Source: Anaeromyxobacter oryzae (GTDB lineage Bacteria; Myxococcota; Myxococcia; Myxococcales; Anaeromyxobacteraceae). Taken from it: a stretch of 64,000 nt of DNA. The notes under the pieces are model-generated. The model was not told the origin of the DNA, searched no databases, and saw only the letters and a program-made list of their open reading frames with translations. A program made the position numbers and the translations under genes. The stretch is taken from NCBI RefSeq assembly GCF_023169945.1, contig NZ_AP025591.1, positions 744,001-808,000 on the forward strand, given 5' to 3'. Shown here one piece after another: positions 47,106 to 55,153 of this stretch. How positions within the stretch are numbered: the stretch's first letter is position 1; each line of letters opens with the position of its first letter.

Positions 47106-48376
47106 GCCACCGGCAGCGGCATCCGGATGTCGAACCGGAGGCGTGCGTGGGCCGCGCGCAGCGCCGACTCGACGTCCGCCGGCGCCTCGCCCTTCGCGAA
47201 CAGGAAGCCGAGATAGCTGTCGCCGTCCGGGAGCGGCACGACCTCGTGCCCCTCGGGGACCGTGATCACGACGTCCTCGACGCCCGGCACCGCCCGCGCC
47301 GCCTCGACGCCCGCGACGCCGTGCAGGATCCCGCGGCGCGGGATGGGGAGCATCATGACCCCTGACGCCCGCGCCTCCCGCCGGACCTGCGCGAGCGGCA
47401 GGCCCATCGCGTGGGCGACGAGGATCTCCTCGAGCGTGAGCCCCGCGCCGAAGCGGAGCGTCCGCGAGCAGAGCCCGCCGATGGACCGCGCGGCGATCTC
47501 CAGGATCACCGGCCCCGACGGCGCGAGGCGCAACTCCGCGTGGACCGGCCCCTCGACGAGGCCGAGGGCGCGAGCACCCTCGCCGATGATCCGGGCTGCC
47601 TCGGCCTGGAGCGCGGCCGGATGGCGCGAGGGCGTGACGTAGATCGTCTCCTCGAAGTACGGGCCGTCGAGCGGGTCCGGCTTGTCGAAGAGCGCGAGCA
47701 CCTCGAGCCGGCCGCTGCGGAGGAGCCCCTCGAGCGCGATCTCCGCGCCCGGCACGAAGGCCTCGATGAGGACGCGTCGGTCCGCGCCGTCCTCGCGCGC
47801 GCGGCGCTCGGCCTTGGTGGCCGCGAGGAGGTGGGCGATGCGCCGCCACGCGGCGACGAAGCCGGCGGGATCGTCCGCACGGATGACCCCGCGGCTCGCG
47901 GAGAAGATGAGCGGCTTCAGGACGCACGGGTACGCCGTCGCGCGTGCCGCCGCCTCGGGATCGGCGTCGAGGTGGTGAAGCGCGAACGCGGGGACGGGCA
48001 GGCCGGCGTCGCGGAGCGCCACGCGCGACGCGTGCTTGTCGGCGGCGCGCCGGGCGGCCTCGGGCGGGTTCCGGGGCAGCCCGAGCCGCTCGGCGGCGAG
48101 GGCCGCGATCACGGCGGTCGCGTCGCTCGCGGGCACGATGCCGCGGATCGGCCGGTCGCGGGCGCCCTCGGCGATCTGCTCCGCTGCGCGCTCGGGGCGA
48201 CGGTAGTCGAGGGAGACGAAGTCCTGCTGCGGGCCGAACGCGTCCTCGATGCGATGGCACCGATCGCTCCCGATCACGAGCGGTACGCCGAGCCGCCGCG
48301 CCGCGGCCCGGAAGTCGTCGAGCCGGTAGCTCGTGGTCGGGACGAGGAGGAGGAGCGCGCCGGCGGCGGTGGGCAT
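47102..48376 (-). CDS. ATP-grasp family ligase
   Basis: A 424-residue cytoplasmic enzyme of the ATP-grasp superfamily (carboxylate-amine ligases; closest in layout to L-amino-acid ligases and BioC/PurK-like enzymes). The N-terminal Rossmann-like domain (1-110) precedes DKHASRVALRDAGLPVPAF, the start of the ATP-grasp fold. YPCVLKPLIFSASRGVIRA provides the ATP Lys, EAFVPGAEIALEGLL follows, and GPVHAELRLAPSGPVILEIAARSIGG supplies the magnesium-binding E...N-type site (here E-I-A). The product is probably a dipeptide or amide; the substrate cannot be told. It lies 60 bases downstream of the PLP decarboxylase in the same direction and may share a pathway. Confidence 0.85.
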   Translation of the reverse strand: MPTAAGALLLLVPTTSYRLDDFRAAARRLGVPLVIGSDRCHRIEDAFGPQQDFVSLDYRRPERAAEQIAEGARDRPIRGIVPASDATAVIAALAAERLGLPRNPPEAARRAADKHASRVALRDAGLPVPAFALHHLDADPEAAARATAYPCVLKPLIFSASRGVIRADDPAGFVAAWRRIAHLLAATKAERRAREDGADRRVLIEAFVPGAEIALEGLLRSGRLEVLALFDKPDPLDGPYFEETIYVTPSRHPAALQAEAARIIGEGARALGLVEGPVHAELRLAPSGPVILEIAARSIGGLCSRTLRFGAGLTLEEILVAHAMGLPLAQVRREARASGVMMLPIPRRGILHGVAGVEAARAVPGVEDVVITVPEGHEVVPLPDGDSYLGFLFAKGEAPADVESALRAAHARLRFDIRMPLPVA

Positions 48377-48435
48377 CCGAAGAGTTATGCCGCCGGGGCG
48401 CCGGCGGGGCAACCTGCCTCGCGCGGGGGAGCGCG

Positions 48436-49851
48436 CTACCGGGGCGCAGCCTCCCGCAGCGCCGCCCAGACCGCCTCGACGTCCTTCCGCTCCGTCGCCA
48501 TCGCGCCGATGGACACCCGGATCATCTGCCGGCCCTTGAGAGCGCTCGGCGTCACGTACGCGCGCCCGCCCGCGTTCACCCGTCGCGCGAGCTCGAGGTT
48601 CACCGCCGCGAGCCGCGCCTCGTCCCGCTCGCCGTCGGGCACGTGGCGCAGGCACACCGTCTGGAGGGGCACCGGCGCGAGCCGCTCCCACCCCGGCGTC
48701 CGGTCCACCTCGCCGGCGAGCCAGCGCGCGTTCTCGAGGTCGCGACGGAGGCGCGCCTGCATGCCGAGCACGCCCTCGTCGACCAGGTGGAACCACGCCT
48801 TGAGCGCGCGGAACCGGCGGCCGAGCGGGATGCCCCAGTCCCGAAAGTTCGTGACGGCGCCGTCGTGCGCGGTGCGCAGGTACGACGGGTTCGTGCTCAT
48901 GACGCGGACGAGGTGCTCGGGGTCGCGGACGTAGAACGCGCTGAAGTCGAGCCCGATGCCCATCCACTTGTGCGGGTTGAAGACGAGCGAGTCCACGCGC
49001 TCGATGCCCGCCCACATCCAGCGGCACTCGGGCAGCACCATCGCGGTGCCGGCGAGCGCGGCGTCGACGTGCACCCACATCCCGTGGCGGGCGGCGACGT
49101 CCACCATCGCCGCGAGCGGATCGAGGGCCGTGGTGGCGGTCGTGCCGATGGCGGCCACCAGGGCGCAAGGGCGCCGCCCCGCGGCGACGTCCTCGGCGAT
49201 GGCCCGCTCGAGGAGGTCGATCCGCAGCGCGTGGGCCTCGTCGGTCCCGACGAGCCGGACGTTCTCCCGGCCGAAGCCGGCGAGGAGCGCCGCCTTCTCG
49301 ACCGAGCTGTGCGCCTGCTCCGACGCGTACACCGTGAGCGGCGCGGCCTCGCCCTGCAGCCCGGCCCCGTTCTGCGAGAAACCGGTCGTCCGCTCGCGCG
49401 CGAGGAGGAGCGCGGTGAGCGTCGAGGTGGACGCGGTGTCCTGCACGGCGCCGGAGAAGACCGGCGGCAGGCCGACCATCTGCCGGAGCCACGCCATCAC
49501 CACCTCCTCGATCTCGGTCGCGGCGGGCGAGGTCTGCCAGCTCATCGCCTGCGCGCCGAGGCCGGCGCACACGAGGTCGGCGAGGATCGAGGCGGCGCTG
49601 ACGTTCGAGGGGAAGTAGGCGAAGAACGCGGGGTGGTTCCAGTTCGTGATGCCGGGCACCACCACGTCGTCGAGCGCCGCGATGGCGTCGGCGAGCCGGC
49701 CGCCCTCGGCGGGCGGCGACGCCGGGAACCGAGCGCGGATCGCGCCGGGCACGACCGGGCTCATGACCGGCAGCGAGGGCAGGCGCTCGCGGTGATCGGC
49801 GAGCCAGTCGACGAGGGCGTGGCCGAGGCGGCGGAACTCTCGATCGTCCAT
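48436..49851 (-). CDS. PLP-dependent aromatic amino-acid decarboxylase family protein
   Basis: A 471-residue group II decarboxylase. It carries PLP-stacking His181 (SEQAHSSVEKAA), Asp263 in VHVDAALAG, and the Schiff-base Lys295 in FNPHKWMG. The N-terminal MSPVVPGAIRARFP and ITNWNHPAFFAYFPSN are family hallmarks of aromatic-L-amino-acid and tyrosine decarboxylases. In relatives the AAYAG motif has Tyr where this has Leu, so the substrate or even the reaction may differ. It probably makes an aromatic amine. The ATG at 49851 begins at the conserved N-terminus; the longer open frame reads through repeat-like sequence. Confidence 0.9.
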   Translation of the reverse strand: MDDREFRRLGHALVDWLADHRERLPSLPVMSPVVPGAIRARFPASPPAEGGRLADAIAALDDVVVPGITNWNHPAFFAYFPSNVSAASILADLVCAGLGAQAMSWQTSPAATEIEEVVMAWLRQMVGLPPVFSGAVQDTASTSTLTALLLARERTTGFSQNGAGLQGEAAPLTVYASEQAHSSVEKAALLAGFGRENVRLVGTDEAHALRIDLLERAIAEDVAAGRRPCALVAAIGTTATTALDPLAAMVDVAARHGMWVHVDAALAGTAMVLPECRWMWAGIERVDSLVFNPHKWMGIGLDFSAFYVRDPEHLVRVMSTNPSYLRTAHDGAVTNFRDWGIPLGRRFRALKAWFHLVDEGVLGMQARLRRDLENARWLAGEVDRTPGWERLAPVPLQTVCLRHVPDGERDEARLAAVNLELARRVNAGGRAYVTPSALKGRQMIRVSIGAMATERKDVEAVWAALREAAPR

Positions 49852-49904
49852 GGACCGGGAGTGTGCGACGGGGCACGCGCCAACGCAACGCGAGTCCGCA
49901 CGCA

Positions 49905-49990
49905 CCTCGTTCCCGTACCCGTGCCCGTGAACGTACCCGAGCCTCTCCGTGCCCGTGACCCTCGTCCCGTGGCCGCTGGGCCGTGGCCCG
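49905..49990. repeat. Degenerate short GTGCCC/CCCGT repeats
   Basis: Between two divergent genes the motif CCCGT or GTGCC recurs at 5-12 base spacing (CCCGTACCCGTGCCCGTGAA, then more degenerate copies to about 49990). It contains no gene and could reflect slippage or a regulatory array. Confidence 0.35.
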
Positions 49991-50069
49991 CTTCCGTGCC
50001 GGCCGATGGCCCTCACCTTGCCCACCGTCTTCCCTTGACCGCGCCGCACGCCACGGCTTCCATGAACCC

Positions 50070-51065
50070 ATGCACGCCCTCGTGATCGGCGGAAACCGCT
50101 TCGTGGGCCGGCTGCTCGGATGGCGCCTGCTCGCCGGCGGACACGAGGTGACGCTCCTCAACCGCGGACGCCTGCCGGATCCGTTCGGAGCCCGCGTCGA
50201 GCGGCTCGTCGGCGACCGAACGACCGGCGACCTCGAGCGGCTGCTCCGCAAGCGCCGGTTCGACGCGGTGGTGGACCTCGCCGCGTACACCGGCGCCGAC
50301 GGGCGCGCCATCGCGGACCTGCTCCGCGACCGCGCCGGTCACCTCGTGATGGTCTCGACCGGGCAGGTCTACCTGGTCCGCGAGGGCTGCCCCCGCCCCG
50401 CACGCGAGGAGGACTACGACGGTCCGGTGATGGGCCGCCCCGCCGATCCCGTCGATCTCGAGGACTGGGAGTACGGCATCGGGAAGCGCGCGTGCGAGGA
50501 CGCCCTCGCCGCGGCGGCGCTGGACGGCTTCCCGGCGACGCGCGTCCGGATCCCGATGGTCAACGGAGAGCTCGACTACTTCCGGCGGATGGAGGGCTAC
50601 CTGTGGCGCCTCCTCGACGGCGGGCCGGTGCTGGTCCCCGATGGCGGCGCGCACCAGCTGCGGCACGTCTACGGCGGCGAGGTCGCGCGCTTCCTCTGCG
50701 AGATCCTCGGCCGCGAGGAGACCTTCGGGCGGGCGTACAACTTCGCGCAGCAGGAGACGCCCACGCTGCTCGAGCTGCTGGAGCGGCTCCGCGCGCTCCT
50801 CGGGAGCCGGGCCGAGCTCCGGCCCATCGCGGCCGCGCGGCTCGCAGAGGCGCGCCTCCCGGTGCTCGACGTCTCGCCGTTCAGCGGCCGCTGGATGTCG
50901 TTCCTGGATCCGGGCCGGGCGGAGCGGGAGCTCGGCCTCGTGCACGCGCCGCTCGAGCGGGGGCTGGCGAGCATCGTCGCGAGCTTCCTCGCGCATCCGC
51001 CGGCGGATCGCCCGCCGGGCTACGCGCGGCGGGACGCCGAGCTGCGGCTCGCCCGCGACGCGTGA
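50070..51065 (+). CDS. NAD-dependent epimerase/dehydratase (extended SDR)
   Basis: A 331-residue Rossmann enzyme. The opening MHALVIGGNRFVGRLLGWRLLAGGHEVTLLNRG has the GGNxFxG variant of the GxxGxxG motif and Arg after beta-2, favouring NADP. The catalytic region shows VMVSTGQVYLV (Ser/Thr) and YGIGKRACED (Tyr-x3-Lys), so catalysis is intact. The motif GGNRFVG is typical of the CsbB/isoflavone-reductase-like nucleoside-diphosphate-sugar epimerases. Substrate unknown. It is followed by the aminopeptidase gene in the same direction. Confidence 0.9.
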   Translation: MHALVIGGNRFVGRLLGWRLLAGGHEVTLLNRGRLPDPFGARVERLVGDRTTGDLERLLRKRRFDAVVDLAAYTGADGRAIADLLRDRAGHLVMVSTGQVYLVREGCPRPAREEDYDGPVMGRPADPVDLEDWEYGIGKRACEDALAAAALDGFPATRVRIPMVNGELDYFRRMEGYLWRLLDGGPVLVPDGGAHQLRHVYGGEVARFLCEILGREETFGRAYNFAQQETPTLLELLERLRALLGSRAELRPIAAARLAEARLPVLDVSPFSGRWMSFLDPGRAERELGLVHAPLERGLASIVASFLAHPPADRPPGYARRDAELRLARDA

Positions 51066-51141
51066 CGGATGGTTCGTGCCGGGCGTTGCGGTCCGGGCCG
51101 CCCCGTGCGAGCGTCGGAGCCTCTCGTCCGCGGAGGCCCGC

Positions 51142-53907
51142 ATGGTCCGTCCGGTCCGTCCCTCGCTCGCCCTCGCCGCCGGCCTCCTCGTCGCGTGCGC
51201 GTCGTCGCGGCCGCCCGCGGCCGTACCGGCGACGTCGGCGCCCGCCGCTGCTGCAGCGCCGGCCGCCGCGCCCGCCTCGCCCGCCTCGCCCACGGCAGCG
51301 GTCCCTGACGAAGCGCCCCCGCTCCTGCAGCTCCCCGGGGACGTCCACCCGGTCCGCTACGCGCTCCGGCTGGAGCTCGATCCGGCGCGGGACGCCGGCT
51401 TCCGGGGCCAGGTGGAGATCCAGGTCGTGCTCGACCGCCCGCGGCAGACCGTGTGGCTCCACGGGAACGCGCTCCGGGTCACCGCCGCCGCGGTCGTCGC
51501 CGGCGCGGAGCGGCTCCCGGCGACGTGGCGCCAGGTGACGCCCTCCGGGGTCGCGCGCCTCGATCTCCCGCGCGCGGTGGGTCCCGGGCCCGTGACCCTC
51601 CGGCTGGCCTGGGAGGCGCCGTGGGGCGGCGGGCGCGGCGCCGCCCGGTACGGGAAGGCGCCGGAGCGGTTCGTCGCGACGCAGCACGAGCCCGTGGACG
51701 CGCGCCGCGTGTTCCCCGGGTTCGACGAGCCGCGCTTCAAGACGCCGTTCGAGGTGACGGTGGACGCGCCGGCCGACCTGCTCGTCGTGTCGAACGCCTC
51801 CGAGGAGGGCGCCGAGGCCGCGGGCTCGATGCGGCGCGTCCGCTTCGCGGCGACGGACCCGCTCCCGACGTACCTCGTCTTCGTCGCCGTCGGGCCTTTC
51901 GAGACCGTGGACGCGACGCTTCCGCCGAACGGGCTCCGCAAGCGGCCGCTGCCGGTGCGCTTCGTCGTCCCGCGCGGTCGCGGCGGGGACGTCGCGTTCG
52001 CGCGCGAGGCCGGCTCGGCCCTGCTCGTCGAGCTGGAGCGGTACTTCGGGATGCCCTTCCCGTATCCGAAGCTCGATCAGCTCGCGATCCCCGGCTTCCT
52101 GGTGGGCGGAATGGAGAACGCCGGCGCCATCGCGTACCGGTCCGAGCTCCTGCTCCGGAACGCCGCCACGGACGGGCCGCTCGCGCGGCTCGGCGCGGCC
52201 GAGGTGCTCGCCCACGAGATGGCCCACCAGTGGTTCGGGGATCTCGTCACGCCGGCGTGGTGGACCGACATCTGGCTGAACGAGTCCTTCGCGACGTGGA
52301 TGGGGATCCGCGCCGTCCAGCGGTGGCGGCCGGAGCTCGGGGCCGAGCTCGCGTTCCAGGAAGACGCCGCCCTCGCGTTCCGCGTGGACGCCCTCGGCAG
52401 CACGCGCGCGATCCGCAAGCCGCTCGATCGGATGGAGGACGTCGAGTCCCAGTTCGACCTGGTGAGCTACCAGAAGGGCGCCGCGGTCCTCGCGATGTTC
52501 GAGCGCTGGCTCGGCGAGGATCGGTTCCAGGACGGGATCCGCCGCTACCTCGCCGCGCGGCCGCACGGAACGGGATCGACGAGCGCCCTCCTCGCCGACC
52601 TCTCGATCGCCAGCGGGCGCGACGTCGCCGGCCCGCTCGAGACCTTCCTCGATCGACCTGGCGCGCCGCTCGTCGAGGCGCGGACGCGCTGCGAGGCCGG
52701 CCGGGGCCGCCTCCTCCTGTCCCAGTCGCGGTCGGTGCCGCGCGGCTCGGCGGCGGCGCAGGACGGCACGTGGCAGGTGCCGGTCTGCGTGCGGTGGTCG
52801 ACGGCCGGGCGCGAGGACGAGCGCTGCGTGCTCCTCGCTGCGCGCGAAGCCTCGGTCGACCTCCCGGGCGGCTGCCCGGACTGGATCTTCCCGAACGCGG
52901 GCGCGGCCGGCTACTACCGCGTCGCGCTCTCGCCCGAGGATCTCGCGCGCGTCCGGGCCCGGGCGCTCCCGCGGCTCTCCGCCCCGGAGCGCGTCGCGCT
53001 CGCGGGATCGATCCGCGCCGCGCAGCAATCGGGCGCCCTGCCCTACGCCGACGCCCTCGACGCCCTCGGCGCGCTCGCGGGCGATCCGGAGCCTGCGGTC
53101 GCGGCGCAGGGGATGGCCGCCCTCTCGTTCGCGCACGACCGGCTGGTGACGGACGCGCTCCGCCCCGCGGTGGCGGCCCGCATGCGCGCCCTGTACCGCC
53201 CCGCCCTCGATCGGCTCGGCTGGAACCCGCGCCCCGGCGAGCCGCCGCAGGTGCGCGAGCATCGCGCCGCGCTCGTCGCGCTCCTCGCGCGCGTCGGCGC
53301 CGATCCGGCGGTGCGACGAGAGGCGGCGCGGCGCGGCGCGGCGTGGCTCGGCCTCCCCGACGGGACGCTCCACGCCGACGCAGTGAGCCCGGACCTCGCG
53401 GCGGTCGCGGCGGAGCAAGCGATCCGCGCGCGCGGCGCGCCGGCGTTCGACGCCGCGGCGGCCCGGCTCGCGGCGTCTCGGGATCCGCAGGTCCGGATGC
53501 GGCTGGTCCGCGCGCTCGCGTCCACGGAGGATCCCGCGCTCGACGCCCGCGCGCTCTCCTTGCTGCGGAGCGACGACCTCGACCCACGCGAGCGGATCGT
53601 GCCGCTCCGGCAAGTGCTGGCGGACGCCGGCCCCGGCGTCCGGGACCGCCTCCTCGACGCGCTCGTCTCGGACGTGGACGGCTTCGCGCGCGGGATGGGG
53701 TTCTTCACCGCACAGGTGCCCGCGATCGCGGCGGGCGCGTGCCGCGCCGAGGACGCCGACCGGCTCGAGGCGGCCGTGCGGCCGAAGCTCGAGGCGTATC
53801 CGGAGATGGCGGTGTCGCTTGCCCGCACCGCGGAGTCGATCCGGGTCTGTGCCGCGGAGCGCGAGGCGGAGCGTGGGCCGGCCGCCGCGTACTTCGGGCG
53901 GCGGTGA
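51142..53907 (+). CDS. M1-family metallo-aminopeptidase lipoprotein
   Basis: A 921-residue exported zinc aminopeptidase of the aminopeptidase N group. Lipoprotein signal MVRPVRPSLALAAGLLVAC (Cys19) and an Ala/Pro linker lead to the M1 N-terminal beta domain (~65-260). The catalytic domain has exopeptidase motif GGMENAGA and zinc motif HEMAHQWFGDLVTPAWWTDIWLNES (His358, His362, distal Glu), both complete. A C-terminal helical ERAP1-like domain (~620-921) follows. GGAGG is 5 bases before the ATG. Being membrane-anchored and extracytoplasmic, it probably trims peptides in the envelope or from prey. Confidence 0.95.
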   Translation: MVRPVRPSLALAAGLLVACASSRPPAAVPATSAPAAAAAPAAAPASPASPTAAVPDEAPPLLQLPGDVHPVRYALRLELDPARDAGFRGQVEIQVVLDRPRQTVWLHGNALRVTAAAVVAGAERLPATWRQVTPSGVARLDLPRAVGPGPVTLRLAWEAPWGGGRGAARYGKAPERFVATQHEPVDARRVFPGFDEPRFKTPFEVTVDAPADLLVVSNASEEGAEAAGSMRRVRFAATDPLPTYLVFVAVGPFETVDATLPPNGLRKRPLPVRFVVPRGRGGDVAFAREAGSALLVELERYFGMPFPYPKLDQLAIPGFLVGGMENAGAIAYRSELLLRNAATDGPLARLGAAEVLAHEMAHQWFGDLVTPAWWTDIWLNESFATWMGIRAVQRWRPELGAELAFQEDAALAFRVDALGSTRAIRKPLDRMEDVESQFDLVSYQKGAAVLAMFERWLGEDRFQDGIRRYLAARPHGTGSTSALLADLSIASGRDVAGPLETFLDRPGAPLVEARTRCEAGRGRLLLSQSRSVPRGSAAAQDGTWQVPVCVRWSTAGREDERCVLLAAREASVDLPGGCPDWIFPNAGAAGYYRVALSPEDLARVRARALPRLSAPERVALAGSIRAAQQSGALPYADALDALGALAGDPEPAVAAQGMAALSFAHDRLVTDALRPAVAARMRALYRPALDRLGWNPRPGEPPQVREHRAALVALLARVGADPAVRREAARRGAAWLGLPDGTLHADAVSPDLAAVAAEQAIRARGAPAFDAAAARLAASRDPQVRMRLVRALASTEDPALDARALSLLRSDDLDPRERIVPLRQVLADAGPGVRDRLLDALVSDVDGFARGMGFFTAQVPAIAAGACRAEDADRLEAAVRPKLEAYPEMAVSLARTAESIRVCAAEREAERGPAAAYFGRR

Positions 53908-53912
53908 GCGGA

Positions 53913-54890
53913 CTAGTGGCCCGGCCGCGCCATCCCGCGCCGCACCTCGGCGAGGAACCGGGCCGGCTCGTCGGGGGTCACCACGACCGGTCCGGCGGCC
54001 GTGTCGAGGAGCACGTACTGGCAGCGGCTCGTGAGGCCGTAGAGCTGGAATGACCCCAGCGCAGGCGCCCAGAACCGGCCGTAGCGGACGCCGAACCCCG
54101 ACGTGCCGGCGCTGCGGACGAGCCCGGCGAGCCGCTCGGCCGGGAGCGGCTCGGCGGCGTGGACGTCACCGAGCGGGATCTCGAGGTCCTCCGCGCCGTT
54201 GCGCTCGATGGCGACGGCGCCGTCGCGGACGGCGATCGCGCGCGGGCCGCGCGACCAGGCGCTCCACGCGATCGCGCCGACCGCGAGCGGGATGGCGGCG
54301 AGGAGCGCCGCGAGGAGCCAGAGGTGCGTCCGGCGCGAGCCCGCCTCCGTCGCGATCGCGTCCGGCGCCCCCCGGTGCGCACCCGGCGCGGCGGCGAGGA
54401 GGGCCTCCACGAAGGCCGAGGCCGGCTCGGGCGTCAGGACGAACCGGGTCGAGGCGGTCGAAACGAGGACCAGCCCGTCGCGCCGCGTGGCGTAGAGCCG
54501 GAAGTCCCCCAGGGCGGGCGCCCGGAAGCGGCCGTAGTGACCGAACACGCCCGCCGTCCCCATCACCTTCCACGTGCGCCGGAGCGCCTCTCGCGGGAGC
54601 GGCGCCACCATCCGTACGTCGTCGAGCGGGATCCGGACCGGCGCACCGAGGTTCCGCTCCACCCGCAGCTCGCGGGTGTGCCGGTCGACGACGAAGTCGC
54701 GCGGCGCCCACGCCCAGGCGAGCGCGACGGTGACGAGGAGCAGCGCCGGGACGAGACCGCCGAGCGGCCCGGGCGCCTCCGCGGCCACCATCGCCCGCGC
54801 GGTGAAGACGCCGATCGCGGCGATGAGCACGAGGAAGAACGCGGTCGAGATCCGGAGCGAGCGATCCCATCGCGCGGTGAAGCGGCGCAT
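53913..54890 (-). CDS. Membrane protein with two duplicated PH-like domains
   Basis: A 325-residue protein with membrane segments near residues 15-32, 44-62 and 193-212. Each half carries the same ~75-residue module: first DVRMVAPLPREAL...GHYGRFRAPALGDFRLYATRR and RFVLTPEPASAFVEAL, then DVHAAEPLPAERL...VRYGRFWAPALGSFQLYGLTS and PVVVTPDEPARFLAEV. This is a bacterial PH-domain style fold with the second copy clearly derived from the first. Such proteins bind lipids or regulate membrane partners, but the role is unknown. It converges with the aminopeptidase gene, 5 bases apart. Confidence 0.8.
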   Translation of the reverse strand: MRRFTARWDRSLRISTAFFLVLIAAIGVFTARAMVAAEAPGPLGGLVPALLLVTVALAWAWAPRDFVVDRHTRELRVERNLGAPVRIPLDDVRMVAPLPREALRRTWKVMGTAGVFGHYGRFRAPALGDFRLYATRRDGLVLVSTASTRFVLTPEPASAFVEALLAAAPGAHRGAPDAIATEAGSRRTHLWLLAALLAAIPLAVGAIAWSAWSRGPRAIAVRDGAVAIERNGAEDLEIPLGDVHAAEPLPAERLAGLVRSAGTSGFGVRYGRFWAPALGSFQLYGLTSRCQYVLLDTAAGPVVVTPDEPARFLAEVRRGMARPGH

Positions 54891-55153
54891 CGGACGATGC
54901 TACCGCGCGCCTTCCCCGGCACCCCGTGGGAGGAGCGGCTCCACCAGACCTACGCCGGGGCTTGCCGCCCTACACCAGGCGCATGGTTGTCTGCCTGCGT
55001 ACCATGCTCACGTGACACCCAGGCACGGTACACACGGTCCACGGTCCGTGAATTCAGGCGCACCCCGGTCCGGCGTGGTTCCAGCGCGCCGGTGCCGACG
55101 GACCGCGAACCATGTCGCATCAAAACCCACCCGATCGGAAGGGACAACCAGGC

